Positions 1-8,643 of a stretch of DNA of 64,000 nucleotides are shown piece after piece. A program made the position numbers and the translations under genes. Under the pieces are notes generated by a model. It ran no database searches, was not told where the DNA came from, and saw only the letters and a program-made list of their open reading frames with translations. The stretch is from Ornithinibacter aureus (GTDB taxonomy: Bacteria > Actinomycetota > Actinomycetes > Actinomycetales > Dermatophilaceae): positions 992,001 through 1,056,000 of the forward strand of contig NZ_VMSB01000001.1 in assembly GCF_009858245.1 (NCBI RefSeq), read 5' to 3'. The first letter of the stretch is position 1; each line of letters starts with the position of its first letter.

Positions 1-1525
1 CAGGGTTCAGCAGCAGCGTTTTCACGTGCGCGGCCTTCCCCGCGAGCACGTCTCGTTCCTCGTCGGTGAGGTTCTCCTCGTCAGCGAACTCGTTGAACGC
101 CTCGTCCAACGCGCCCTTGTCCAAATGCCAGTTCACCAGCCGGGTTTCCACATGCACGGGCACGGATGCACCGTCCACGATGGACCGCTCCATGCTGTAC
201 GAGTTCAGCACGTAACCCGGATCGGACTCGTCACCGAACAGCTTGAACGTGTTGCGGTCCTTGTCCGAGATCGGGGTTCCAGTCAGGCCGAAGAACCGGG
301 CGTTCGGGAGCGCGGCCCGCATCAGGTCACCGAGCTGGCCCTCTTGGGTGCGGTGCGCCTCGTCCACCATCACGATGATGTTGTCCCGGTCGTTGAGGAC
401 CCCTACGTCCTCGAACCGGAAGATCGTGGTGACGACGATGCCGCGCTTGTCGTCCTTCAACGCTTGCGACAGCTCCGCTTTCGTGCCCGCAACCGTCAAC
501 CGGGGCAGGCCCACGGTTCGGAACTGGCGTTCCACCTGTTCCACCAGATCGAGACGGTCCAACACCACCAGAATCGTTGGCCCACCCACAGCGTCGTCGT
601 TCAACAGCATCAACGCCGCGAACCCCATCAGGAGCGTCTTACCCGTGCCCTGGTAGTGCCAGATGAGGCCCTTCGTGCCCCCGTCAAGGACACGCTTGTG
701 GATCGCTTCCGCGGCCTCCACTTGCGGGTACCTGGGGATGAGCTTCCGCTTCCCACCGTCAGGGTTCGCCTCAAACAGCGTGAAGTCCCGCAGAACCGAC
801 AGCACCCGCGCTGGGGTGAGCAGCAGCTCCACGGACCTTTTCACGCGCGGTGTCCCGTCCAAGTAGTACGGGTCCTGCGTGGAACCCCACATGAGCCAAT
901 GCTCACCGGGCTGCCCGGCAGCTCCGTAGTGGAACTCCTTACCGTCCGTTGCCGCAACGAGAACGTTCGGTGTGAAGAACGTCGGCCCTTCCACCGCGTA
1001 CACGTTCGCGATGTCCCGCGCCCCGTTCAACCACGACACCGACGAGTTCACCGCCGTTTTCGTCTCAATCACGACCAACGGAATGCCGTTCACCCACAAC
1101 ACCACGTCATAGCGACGTTCCTTACCGGGCGGGCCAAACGTCACCTCATCGGAGACAACAAAGTCGTTCTCGCCCAGGTTGTCGAAGTCGATGAGCCGCA
1201 ACGGCACATAGTCGTCCGTGCCCACGTACTTGACCGTGTGATCGCCGCGAAGCAGCGTCGTCATCGCCTCATTCGCGGGCACCAGCCCATCCGTCGCCCC
1301 CGCAAGCACGCGAGCGCGAATCTCCGGCAGCACCTCATCCACCCGCTCAGGGAACCCGTGCAGACGGTCGTTCAGGACTTCCAGCGCCTCAATGAGCGTG
1401 TCCTCCACAAGCACGTCCGTGCGCTCACGCGCGAGCTTGTCCCCCGGCACGTACTCCCAACCGAGTTCGACCAGGCGCTTGACCAGCCACTTCTGAACAG
1501 TGCTGGCTTCAGAGAACACGGCCAC
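1..1525 (-). CDS. hsdR: Type I restriction enzyme R subunit HsdR (N-terminal 508 aa; C-terminus beyond the window)
   Basis: This is the motor and nuclease subunit of a type I restriction-modification complex, which cuts unmodified DNA after ATP-driven translocation. Reading the minus strand from GTG at 1525 gives an N-terminal PD-(D/E)xK nuclease core (Asp140, then IETKT with Glu154 and Lys156). An SF2 helicase follows, with Walker A QGTGKT (residues 292-297), VDEAH (388-391) and a TGTP motif further on. The GTG start has a GGAG ribosome site six bases upstream and overlaps the end of hsdS by 17 bases, so the two are translationally coupled. The reading frame is open to the left edge. It may still be expressed, but its partner hsdM is disrupted by two insertion sequences, so modification and restriction are probably lost. 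Confidence 0.93.
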   Translation of the reverse strand, partial: MAVFSEASTVQKWLVKRLVELGWEYVPGDKLARERTDVLVEDTLIEALEVLNDRLHGFPERVDEVLPEIRARVLAGATDGLVPANEAMTTLLRGDHTVKYVGTDDYVPLRLIDFDNLGENDFVVSDEVTFGPPGKERRYDVVLWVNGIPLVVIETKTAVNSSVSWLNGARDIANVYAVEGPTFFTPNVLVAATDGKEFHYGAAGQPGEHWLMWGSTQDPYYLDGTPRVKRSVELLLTPARVLSVLRDFTLFEANPDGGKRKLIPRYPQVEAAEAIHKRVLDGGTKGLIWHYQGTGKTLLMGFAALMLLNDDAVGGPTILVVLDRLDLVEQVERQFRTVGLPRLTVAGTKAELSQALKDDKRGIVVTTIFRFEDVGVLNDRDNIIVMVDEAHRTQEGQLGDLMRAALPNARFFGLTGTPISDKDRNTFKLFGDESDPGYVLNSYSMERSIVDGASVPVHVETRLVNWHLDKGALDEAFNEFADEENLTDEERDVLAGKAAHVKTLLLNP

Positions 1526-2120
1526 TAGCGTCTCCGTTCACGTTCAGAGTGCGGTTGAGAACATCCCTGATTGTCCGTGACTTCACACACGTCAACGACG
1601 CCGCTTCTGCATAGAGTGCGTCTCGGAGTTGATCCATCTGGTCGATTGCCGCCACAAGCGCCCTCTGCACATCCATCGGCGGTATGGACACCACAATCGC
1701 CCGAAGGGTAGTGCCGTTGAGTGTCTTACCCTTCACGGCTTCGCCGGCTGCTCTGGTGAGGTCTTGGGATCCGAGGAAGTGAGCAAGGTAGCGCACGTCG
1801 ACTCTTGGGTCGTGTACGTCGATCCCGACAATCGCCTCGTTTGGGAAAACATCAACCGCAGCGAAGCCAACTTTCCCGATACTGAGTTTGAAGCTCATCA
1901 TCAGTGTTCCAGCCGGAAACCGCTTGGCCTTGCCCGCCTGCTCCGCGTGTTCGGTAACCCCTTCGCGAGTCGGCCGGACGCTCATGGGCCCCATGTCCGC
2001 GATCGTGCAGAACGGCCGCTCAAGGTCGGTTGTCCACCACTGCGCCTCACCCCGTGGTGGTGTCCGTCCGATTGTCAGGTTCGCAATAGATCCCAGCGTC
2101 GCCGTCTCCCACTCACTCAC
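1509..2120 (-). CDS. hsdS: Type I restriction specificity subunit HsdS, half-sized
   Basis: This is the DNA-recognition subunit of the type I complex. At 203 residues it carries one target-recognition domain (starting W-E-x-A-T-L-G-S-I, with the usual TP motif near GRTPPRG) followed by one conserved helical spacer (PPMDVQRALVAAIDQMDQLR). Normal HsdS has two of each and about 400 residues, so this is a half subunit, which in known cases works as a dimer and reads a palindromic split site. The GTG at 2120 is preferred over the TTG at 2141 because CAGGGG lies just upstream and it overlaps the hsdM stop by eight bases. It overlaps hsdR at its 3' end. Confidence 0.85.
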   Translation of the reverse strand: MSEWETATLGSIANLTIGRTPPRGEAQWWTTDLERPFCTIADMGPMSVRPTREGVTEHAEQAGKAKRFPAGTLMMSFKLSIGKVGFAAVDVFPNEAIVGIDVHDPRVDVRYLAHFLGSQDLTRAAGEAVKGKTLNGTTLRAIVVSIPPMDVQRALVAAIDQMDQLRDALYAEAASLTCVKSRTIRDVLNRTLNVNGDASGRVL

Positions 2121-2403
2121 CGAAAACCCCTGCCAACCCAAGCGCGTCCAGTGACTCGTTCACGGACTTCTCCAGTTCAACTCGTGCCGCTCTTGCCACC
2201 GTGTAATCACCGATCGCCTCGTCCAAAGTGCCTGCCTCTTCCGAGGCCGAAGCCAGATAGAGGTTGATGCTCAGATTGAAGTTGTTGGCTTCGATCTCGG
2301 ACACATCCACTCGCCTCACCGTCAGGCGAGTGCCGGGAGCGGCATCGCCGGAAGTGAACGTCGAGTGGATCTCGTCCACGTCCTCATCAGACATGTGATT
2401 CCC
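2113..2403 (-). pseudogene. hsdM: hsdM fragment 3 (C-terminus), separated by an IS3-family insertion
   Basis: The minus-strand frame ending at 2113 reads MSDEDVDEIHSTF, then SEIEANNFNLSINLYL and a helical tail ending LAGVFGE. The first part matches what follows the GKNQN motif in type I methyltransferases, and EANNFNLSINLYL is the C-terminal HsdM signature. The fragment is cut from the rest of the gene by the IS at about 2404-3909. Joining it to the middle fragment with a 3- or 4-base duplication leaves the frame off by one, so either the border assignment is wrong by a base or the gene has drifted further. It overlaps the start of hsdS. Confidence 0.8.
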
Positions 2404-2478
2404 CTGTGCGTCAGGCTGAGGTGAGACACGACGACTGAGTTCCTTCCCTTGCACGGGGTGAGAAGCGAGTAGTAGCTG

Positions 2479-2883
2479 ATGACGATGACTTTGGCCGATG
2501 GGGCCGTTGATGATGGGGTCATGGGACCTCGAGGTGACCGGCCCAAGCGGCGGGTGTTCACGGCGGAGTACAAGGCGCGGATCCTGGCCGAGTACGACGC
2601 GGCCGAGCACGGTGGGCGGGGTGCGGTCCTGCGCCGGGAAGGGCTGTACTCCTCGCACATCGTGGAGTGGCGTCGAGCGGCTGACGCCGGTGCCCGGGCT
2701 GGTTTGGGCCCGGTCTCGCGGGACCGCCGCGACCGGGAGATTGAGGAGCTCACGGCCCGGGCCGAGCGGGCCGAGGCCGAGCTGGTGCGCACGAGGGCGG
2801 CGCTGGACCTGGTGGGAAAAGCACACGCGCTCTTGGAGACGCTCTCCGAGGGCGCGGAGCCGACCAAGCGGTCGCGGCGGTGA
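2479..2883 (+). CDS. IS3-family transposase OrfA
   Basis: This 134-aa protein has the helix-turn-helix of IS3 OrfA proteins: KRRVFTAEYKARILAEYDAA at about residues 23-42, then GLYSSHIVEWRR. A leucine-zipper-like helix follows (REIEELTARAERAEAELVRTRAALDLV, about 85-111). OrfA binds the element ends and joins OrfB by frameshifting or coupling. The OrfA stop at 2881-2883 overlaps the OrfB GTG start at 2880 in a GTGA quartet, which points to translational coupling here. The actual start could be the second ATG six bases downstream. Confidence 0.9.
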   Translation: MTMTLADGAVDDGVMGPRGDRPKRRVFTAEYKARILAEYDAAEHGGRGAVLRREGLYSSHIVEWRRAADAGARAGLGPVSRDRRDREIEELTARAERAEAELVRTRAALDLVGKAHALLETLSEGAEPTKRSRR

Positions 2884-3881
2884 TCAACCCGCTCGTGGAC
2901 GTGCTGGCGGTGCACACCGGCGTCAAGACGGCGTGCGCGCTGCTGGGCCGGGCGCGGGGTAGCCACTACCGGGCCAAAGCTCCTCGCCCGGTGAGGGATT
3001 CGGCGCCGCGCCCGGCCCCACCCAACGCGCTGACCGACGCCGAACGGGCGCAGGTGCTGACGGTGTTGACCAGCGACCGGTTCGCCGACAAGTCCGTGGC
3101 CCAGGCGTGGGCGACGCTGCTCGACGAAGGCACCTACCTGTGCTCGCGGTCCACGATGCACCGGATCCTGCGCGCGAACGACGCCGCGGGTGAGCGCCGC
3201 GCCCAGGCCACCCACCCGCCCCGGGTCAAACCGGAGCTGGTGGCGACCCGGCCCGGGCAGGTGTGGTCCTGGGACATCACCAAGCTGCGCGGGCCGCAGC
3301 GCGGGGTGTACTACGACCTGTACGTCGTGATCGACATCTTCTCCCGCTACGTCGTGGCGTGGACCGTCGCCGCCCGCGAAGACGCCGAGATCGCCAAGGC
3401 CATGCTCGAGGAGGCGATGGGTGTGCACGGGATCCCCGACGTGGTCCACGCGGACCGGGGTACCTCGATGACCTCCAAACCCGTCGCGCAGCTGCTCGTC
3501 GACCTGAGCGTGACCCGCTCGCACTCCCGCCCGCACGTGTCCAACGACAACCCCTACAGCGAGGCCGCGTTCAAGACGTTGAAGTACGCCCCGGCCTTCC
3601 CCGGCGAGTTCGGGTCCCTGGCCGACGCGAGAGCGTTCGGGGAGAGGTTCTTCGGCTACTACAACCACGAGCACCGCCACGCCGGGATCGGGCTGCACAC
3701 CCCCGCCTCGGTCCACTACGGCACCGCCACACAGGTCCGCGCCCAGCGGCAGACCACCCTCGACGCCGCGTACGCGACCCACCCCGACCGCTTCGGCCGC
3801 CGCCGGCCGGCACCACCGAAACTGCCCACCGCCGCGTGGATCAACCAGCCCTCACAGGAGGCCCTCATACAAAGCGCCTGA
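2880..3881 (+). CDS. IS3-family transposase OrfB (DDE integrase)
   Basis: This 333-aa protein carries the rve-type catalytic core. The three acidic residues sit in SWDITKL (about residue 126), HADRGTSM (about 196) and NPYSEAAFKTLKY (about 232), with the usual 35-residue gap between the second Asp and the Glu. The K/R after the Glu is present (KTLK). The N-terminal part (VKTACALLGRARGSHYRAK) matches the HTH_21 segment of OrfB proteins. It ends 28 bases before the inferred element border. All key residues are present, so the enzyme looks intact. Confidence 0.92.
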   Translation: MINPLVDVLAVHTGVKTACALLGRARGSHYRAKAPRPVRDSAPRPAPPNALTDAERAQVLTVLTSDRFADKSVAQAWATLLDEGTYLCSRSTMHRILRANDAAGERRAQATHPPRVKPELVATRPGQVWSWDITKLRGPQRGVYYDLYVVIDIFSRYVVAWTVAAREDAEIAKAMLEEAMGVHGIPDVVHADRGTSMTSKPVAQLLVDLSVTRSHSRPHVSNDNPYSEAAFKTLKYAPAFPGEFGSLADARAFGERFFGYYNHEHRHAGIGLHTPASVHYGTATQVRAQRQTTLDAAYATHPDRFGRRRPAPPKLPTAAWINQPSQEALIQSA

Positions 3882-3909
3882 CCGCAGATGTCTCAAACGG
3901 CTTGACACC

Positions 3910-4771
3910 TTCCGTTCTGGTTCTTGCCCTTGACGAATCGCGACGACGCGTCAATGAAGAGCACTGTGCCCTGCTCATGCTCAGGCTTGCTGTCAGAAAA
4001 GAGAAGCAGGCACGCAACGATGCTGGTGCTGTAGAAGATGTTGCGGGGCAGCCCTACTACTGCAACCAGACGGTCCTGTTCGATCAGGCAGCGACGGATC
4101 CGTTGCTCAGCATCGGGACGAAACAAGGCCCCGTGGGGCATCACAACACCGACGCGCCCGCCCGTCCTCATGGAAGCCAGCATGTGCTGTATCCAGGCGA
4201 AGTCCCCGTTGCCAGATGGCGGAACGCCACAGAAGGCTCTCGGATCATTCGCCCATGTCTCATCGCCCCAGTCCTTCTGAATGAACGGCGGGTTGGCGAT
4301 GACAACGTCAAACTGTCCGAGGCCCCCGTTCGTTTGCCTGAGCCCCGGTTGGCGGAGCGTGTCCCCGCGGACGATCTTGAAGTCCTCAATGTCGTGAAGA
4401 AAGAGGTTCATCCGCGCAATCGCGGACGTGGTCAGGTTGACCTCTTGGCCGTACAGGCGGAGCGTCCGGGTATCCCCACCGTCGTCGCGAACCGTGTTGA
4501 TCGTTTCCACCAGCATGCCACCGGTGCCGCACGCGGGGTCGTACACGGATTCGCCAGGCCGAGGTTGCAGGAGACGAACCAGGAGTCGCACCACATGCCG
4601 AGGGGTGAAGAACTCTCCCGCCTTGACGCCTGATGAGTCTGCGAAGTTCTTGAGCAGGTACTCGTACGCTTGGCCGAGCATGTCGTGGGACACCTCGTCG
4701 GGGTTGAGCACGAGTCCGTCGAACGCTCCGATGAGGTTCACGAGTGCCGTTTCGGGGAGGCGGTCCTTGTT
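3910..4771 (-). pseudogene. hsdM: hsdM fragment 2 (SAM-dependent methyltransferase core), between two insertion sequences
   Basis: The minus strand encodes the catalytic centre of the type I adenine methyltransferase: GQAYEYLLKNFA, then the SAM-binding motif DPACGTGGML and the catalytic NPPF, ending FIDASSRFVKGKNQN. Translation runs back past the nominal ATG at 4741 through NKDRLPETALV to the IS1634 border at 4771, where GGT AAC joins fragment 1 exactly in frame. The piece has no C-terminal domain and, as it stands, runs into four IS codons and a stop. Confidence 0.9.
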
Positions 4772-6479
4772 ACCCGACTCGTGCCACTTGACGGATAGGG
4801 CGCGGCGCTAGCGGCAAAGGTGCTGGTCAGGGCCTCGGTCGTGGTCGGGATGACACACCCCGGGGTCGGTAGTGTCGGGCTCGTGGTGTTCGTGCGGAAG
4901 TCCCCGGGTCGCACTGGGAGCACCAAGGTTCAAATCGCGGAGCGTCGTGCCGGCCGGGATGTCGTCCTTGAGCACGTGGGCACGGCCCGCAGCGAGGGCG
5001 AGTTGGCGGTGCTGATGGCTGAGGCCCGTCGACGACTGCGGCCCGGGCAGGAAGCGTTCGACCTGGACGGGGTGGGCCTGGAGCAGGAAGGCCTGCCGCA
5101 GCGGCCCGGAGTGATCACGGGCAAGCGGTCCGTGGTGCTCTGGCAGGTCCTGTCGAGCGTGTACGCGCGGCTGGGGTTCGACGTGGTGGGCGACGAGGCG
5201 TTCAAGCAGCTGGTGCTCGCCCGTATCGTGGAGCCCACGAGCAAGGCCGACTCGCTGCGGGTGCTCGACGAGCTCGGGGTGGTGCACGGGTCGCTGCGCA
5301 CGATGTTCCGCTCCCTGGCCCGCGCCCAGGAGCGCGGCTACCGCGACACGGTCGCGTCCGCGTGCTTCGCCCACGCCTCCACCAGCGGGGACGTCTCGCT
5401 GTGCCTGTACGACGTGACCACGTTGTACTTCGAGGCCGAACACGAGGACGAGCTGCGCAAGGTCGGCTACTCCAAGGAACGCCGCGTGGACCCGCAGATC
5501 ATTGTCGGGCTGCTGGTGGACCGGGTCGGGTTCCCGTTGGAGATCGGCTGCTGGGAGGGCAACAAGGCTGAGACGACCACGATGCTCCCGATCATCCGCC
5601 AGTTCCAGGAGCGGCACAGCATCGAGGCCATGGTCGTGGTCGCTGATGCGGGGATGCTGTCCGCGGGCAACCTCAAGGACCTGCACGAGGCGGGGCTGCG
5701 GTTCATCGTCGGCTCCAGGGCCACCAAGGCCCCGGCTGACCTGGCCTCGCACTTTCGCTGGCACGGGGACGCGTTCACCGACGCTCAGGTCATCGACACC
5801 ATCACCCCGCGGGTGGCCACCACCACCGCGCGCGGTGTCAACGACGAGAAGAAGCGTGCCGAGCCGGTGTGGGACCCGGCCGTGCACGAACGGTCGTGGC
5901 GGGCGGTGTGGGCGTACTCGGCCAAACGCGCCGCCAGGGACGCCAAGACGCTGACGTTGCAGGAGAACCGCGCCAAAGCGGTGATCGCCAGGGAGAAGGC
6001 TGCCCGCACCCCGCGGTTCGTGACCGTCAAGAACGGCTCACGCAGCCTGGACGAGACCTCGCTGGCGCGGGCGCGTCGCGTGGTCGGGCTCAAGGGGTAC
6101 GTCACCAACATCCCCGCGACGGTGATGCCCGCCGGTGAAGTCATCGCCAGCTACCACGAGCTGTGGCACGTCGAAGCGTCGTTCCGGATGAGCAAGAGCG
6201 ACCTGCGAGCCCGCCCGATCTTCCACCACACCCGCGACGCGATCGAGGCCCACCTCACCATCGTGTTCGCCGCGCTGGCCGTCGCCCGCTACCTGCAGGA
6301 CACCACGGGGATGAGCATCAAGAAGATCGTCAACACCCTGCGACCGCTGCAACACGTCACCGTCCGCATCGCCGGCCACGAACACCTCGCCCACGACCCG
6401 CTCACCCCAACGGCAGAAACGATCCTCGACGCACTCGACCTCCGCGCTCAGTGACACACCCCGGTGGCACGAGTCGGGT
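4772..6479 (+). mobile_element. IS1634-family insertion sequence with perfect 16-bp inverted repeats
   Basis: The element is 1708 bp and bounded by ACCCGACTCGTGCCAC at 4772-4787 and its exact complement GTGGCACGAGTCGGGT at 6464-6479. The flanking bases repeat as GTT (4769-4771 and 6480-6482). Because the inner bases of the repeat also read GGGT, the real target duplication could be 3 to 6 bp. Removing the element and one GTT restores an unbroken HsdM frame (AWGNKDRLPE), which shows that hsdM was whole before insertion. Confidence 0.92.
4820..6454 (+). CDS. IS1634-family (IS4-like) transposase
   Basis: This 544-aa DDE transposase has the family's layout: first Asp in CLYDVTTLYFE (about residue 200), second in VVVADAGM (about 277), and the Glu in WHVEASFRMSKSDLRARPIFHH (about 455), the YREK-like signature with R and K spaced downstream. 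The long insertion between the second Asp and the Glu is usual for IS1549/IS1634 relatives. GTG at 4820 or the ATG ten codons later could be the start. It reads opposite to hsdM. No defect is visible, so the copy is probably active or recently active. Confidence 0.92.
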   Translation: MLVRASVVVGMTHPGVGSVGLVVFVRKSPGRTGSTKVQIAERRAGRDVVLEHVGTARSEGELAVLMAEARRRLRPGQEAFDLDGVGLEQEGLPQRPGVITGKRSVVLWQVLSSVYARLGFDVVGDEAFKQLVLARIVEPTSKADSLRVLDELGVVHGSLRTMFRSLARAQERGYRDTVASACFAHASTSGDVSLCLYDVTTLYFEAEHEDELRKVGYSKERRVDPQIIVGLLVDRVGFPLEIGCWEGNKAETTTMLPIIRQFQERHSIEAMVVVADAGMLSAGNLKDLHEAGLRFIVGSRATKAPADLASHFRWHGDAFTDAQVIDTITPRVATTTARGVNDEKKRAEPVWDPAVHERSWRAVWAYSAKRAARDAKTLTLQENRAKAVIAREKAARTPRFVTVKNGSRSLDETSLARARRVVGLKGYVTNIPATVMPAGEVIASYHELWHVEASFRMSKSDLRARPIFHHTRDAIEAHLTIVFAALAVARYLQDTTGMSIKKIVNTLRPLQHVTVRIAGHEHLAHDPLTPTAETILDALDLRAQ

Positions 6480-6851
6480 GTTACCCCAAGCGGCGTCTCC
6501 GAAGATGCCTGCGAGGGTGTCCGGGTTGGCTTGTTGGAGTTTGCCGAGGGCGGTGTTGACCTTCGTGCCGAGGTTGTGCGTGGACTTGGTTACCTGCTCC
6601 CAGTGGGTGCCTTCGGGTACGACGAATCGGTGGAAGTCAGCTTCGACTTCCGGGTCCACCCCTGCCCCGTACTCAGCGATCGCTTGCTGGCGTTCCCATG
6701 TCCACGTGTCGCTGATCCACTTCCAGAACAGCATGGGGAACACGTACGTCTTGAAGTCGGCCGGGTCGACCGGGCCGCGCAACGCGTTCGCTGCTGCCCA
6801 CAGGCGGGTTTCCAGCTCTGACAGGGTGATCGACATTCCGTTCCCACTCAC
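6480..6851 (-). pseudogene. hsdM: hsdM fragment 1 (N-terminal helical domain)
   Basis: The frame begins GTG at 6851 or ATG at 6836 (MSITLSELETRLWAAANALRG) and gives the HsdM_N domain: VDPADFKTYVFPMLFWKWISDTW, the Trp-rich recognition-arm signature of type I methyltransferases, then LQQANPDTLAGIFGDAAWGN. It stops at the IS1634 border. In place, the frame runs about 25 codons into the element before a stop. The three fragments add to roughly 505 residues, a normal HsdM length. Confidence 0.9.
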
Positions 6852-6912
6852 TTTTCCGACACTATCTTCACCGGAACGTATCGGCTGGGACTGACAGGCG
6901 CGGACGGTCGAA

Positions 6913-7395
6913 TCACGCCAACCGGTCGCCCTCCTGGCCGGTTCGTTTGGTTCGGGCTTGGTGGCGTTTGTCGGGCGGGTCGATGAGGTCCGGTAGAGGC
7001 GCGGTGAGCCCTCGCGTCATTTGGATCTGCCGGTTCGCGTCCACGATCGCTGCCATGCATTGGTTCAGGGCGTCCGCGAACGCCGCCCAGTGCTCGTCGG
7101 CGGCGCTCGTGTCATTTCGGACGAGCGCCTGGTCGAAGGCTTCGGCTGCGTTCATCGCGGCGTCGTTGTGGTCGTAGGCGTAAGCCAAGGCGGGGATGAG
7201 ATCGTCGTGGGTGAGTCGCGCCCAAACGACGAGTTCTTGGACGCGTCGGGTCTGCCGGGCGCGGTAGTCCTGCCGTGCAGCCCGCCACGTTTCCTGCCGC
7301 CGCGTGTGATGGTCGGGGCAGTGGTCACGTCCCGGCATGGCCGGTCGGGCGCAGCCGGGGGTGACGCAATCGGAGGGGGCTGTTTCGCGCGACAT
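6913..7395 (-). CDS. Hypothetical protein with an N-terminal Cys/His cluster
   Basis: I do not recognise this 160-aa protein. Near the N-terminus it has C-V-T-P-G-C (residues about 10-15) followed by CPDHH at 21-25, a possible small zinc knuckle. A basic helix comes next (RRQETWRAARQDYRARQTRR), then a helical body and a basic tail. It lies between the hsdM start and the XRE regulator, in the stretch that may be cargo of the Tn7-like element. The ribosome site AAGGAG sits only one base from the ATG, so the true start is unsure. Coding rests on codon structure and the cysteine pattern only. Confidence 0.55.
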   Translation of the reverse strand: MSRETAPSDCVTPGCARPAMPGRDHCPDHHTRRQETWRAARQDYRARQTRRVQELVVWARLTHDDLIPALAYAYDHNDAAMNAAEAFDQALVRNDTSAADEHWAAFADALNQCMAAIVDANRQIQMTRGLTAPLPDLIDPPDKRHQARTKRTGQEGDRLA

Positions 7396-7528
7396 GCTCC
7401 TTCGTACTGGGAGCCCGTGCGCCGATCAATGCGACTCGCCGACGCAGATGACGTCATCCGAAAACGGACGCTCGGTCACCGTGGTGGGCATGACGAACTA
7501 CGCCCCTGCTTGTGCGGTTGCTGGCCGG

Positions 7529-7861
7529 TCAGTTGCCGCTTTCGTGGCTGGGCCACAGGGCGGTGTCGAGCGCGACTTCCAGGCGCGCGACGGCACGACT
7601 GTCGGGCCACCGGTTGCCGTGCTGGATCACTTGAACGGTCCCGATTCCGATGCCGGCCATTCGTGCGACGGCCCGTGCGGACAGGTTTCGTTCCTGCATG
7701 ACGACGGCGAGCTGGTGCGCGAGGCGGCGGACCTTCTCGGCGGCGGGGTCGGAACTGGGTGTGTTCGGCCAGTCGGTCACTCCCTCGTTGGGGGTGCCGC
7801 GCAGCGGCAGGCTTCTGGCCCGTGCTGGGGTGCTGGGTGTCTGGTCGGTCACGGGGCTCAC
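7529..7861 (-). CDS. XRE-family helix-turn-helix regulator
   Basis: The protein (110 aa from GTG 7861, 107 aa from GTG 7852) has a C-terminal Cro/CI-type fold: VRRLAHQLAVVMQERNLSARAVARMAGIGIGTVQVIQHGNRWPDSRAVARLEVAL. This is five helices with the recognition helix around GIGTVQVIQ. The N-terminal 45 residues are Pro/Ser/Thr-rich. It is divergent from the TnsA-like gene. The palindrome GTGTCC-N8-GGACAC at 7937-7956 lies between them and is its likely operator, so a role as repressor of the transposition operon is inferred. Confidence 0.75.
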   Translation of the reverse strand: MSPVTDQTPSTPARARSLPLRGTPNEGVTDWPNTPSSDPAAEKVRRLAHQLAVVMQERNLSARAVARMAGIGIGTVQVIQHGNRWPDSRAVARLEVALDTALWPSHESGN

Positions 7862-7936
7862 TTTACGGATGCGGGTGGACTGTGTGTCCCGTCCGCGCCG
7901 TGGAGGACTTGCGTCGACTGGGGTAGGGACGGGAGG

Positions 7937-7956
7937 GTGTCCTATATCTCGGACAC
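7937..7956. promoter_or_regulatory. Palindromic operator-like site before the Tn7-like operon
   Basis: GTGTCC and GGACAC are separated by eight AT-rich bases (TATATCTC) in an otherwise GC-rich divergent intergenic region between the XRE gene and tnsA. The spacing and symmetry suit a dimeric HTH repressor. No firm -35/-10 pair could be assigned. Confidence 0.45.
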
Positions 7957-8025
7957 TATGGAAGGTTTTCCTTGCCCCACACACAGTGGCGTCCCCGCAC
8001 CAGTCAGGTGGACGGAGGCACGCTC

Positions 8026-8643
8026 GTGACCTCCCTCTACGACATCGGACCCATCGCCCTCGCACCCGCAGCCGACCCCTCGCCCACCGTGAACGACCGG
8101 CATATCGCCACCGCCCGCAGGCAGGGAACCCAAGCGCACGCCGCCATCGCCGCAATCGCCGGGCGCGTCCCCGGCACCGCCGACGATGACCTGCCCGACC
8201 TCATCCGCCGGGCCGTCGCCGAACAGGTCGTAGGCCGCGAGAACGGGCGTAGAGCCGTCGCACGCGTCCGCGTGTCCGGCCTCGTCCACCAGTACGTCCG
8301 CGTGTTCCTCCCCCGCACCGCCACTTTCGCGGGCGCGGAGGTTCACACCCCCGGCCACGGACGCGCTGACCTCGCGTGGGATCACCCGCACGCCGGCATC
8401 TTCTACGACGAGCTGAAGACCTACCGCTCCGCCGACACCGCCCACGACGCCGCTGCCCTGACCCAGCTCGCCCGGTACGTGACGGCGGGCACTACGCGGC
8501 ACGGGCTCGCGTTCGCGGGGGTCCGCCTCCTCACGCTCGGGAACACGGCCGCGTCCCTACTCATGGCACCAGACGGTCGCGCCACGCCGCTATGGGACAC
8601 ACACCTGTCCCCGACCGCCCTCGCAGGAAGGCCCACGCCGTGA
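8026..8643 (+). CDS. TnsA-like restriction-fold endonuclease of a Tn7-like transposon
   Basis: This 205-aa protein is predicted to nick the 5' ends of the transposon. The evidence is a PD-(D/E)xK core: GRADLAWDHPHAGIFYDELKTYR, with Asp at about residue 111 and Glu-x-Lys in DELKT at about 125-127, then an alternating strand-helix tail (GLAFAGVRLLTL). GTG at 8026 is chosen for the GGAGG seven bases upstream rather than the TTG at 7972. Its stop overlaps the next gene's GTG (GTGA), placing it in one operon with the DDE transposase, as in Tn7. Sequence similarity to E. coli TnsA is not obvious by eye, so the name rests on fold motif and gene order. Confidence 0.7.
   Translation: MTSLYDIGPIALAPAADPSPTVNDRHIATARRQGTQAHAAIAAIAGRVPGTADDDLPDLIRRAVAEQVVGRENGRRAVARVRVSGLVHQYVRVFLPRTATFAGAEVHTPGHGRADLAWDHPHAGIFYDELKTYRSADTAHDAAALTQLARYVTAGTTRHGLAFAGVRLLTLGNTAASLLMAPDGRATPLWDTHLSPTALAGRPTP

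Larger units (their letters stand above)
2404..3909 (+). mobile_element. IS3-family insertion sequence in hsdM
   Basis: A 1.5-kb element holds two overlapping transposase frames on the plus strand and lies inside hsdM. Its ends carry an imperfect inverted repeat of about 20 bp: GTCAGGCTGAGGTGAGACA near 2410-2429 faces the complement of TGTCTCAAACGGCTTGAC near 3888-3906. The outer borders are uncertain by a few bases. Candidate target duplications are CCT (2403-2405 and 3908-3910) or TTCC (2399-2402 and 3910-3913), and neither restores the hsdM frame exactly. Confidence 0.85.

Noticed and set aside
26-1528. A 500-aa plus-strand open frame at the left edge
   Set aside because: The minus strand reads as HsdR with all nuclease and helicase motifs; the plus frame has none.
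6852-8000. Left end of the Tn7-like element near hsdM or the XRE gene
   Set aside because: No TGTCACC-type repeats in mirrored order were found there, so no left border was assigned.
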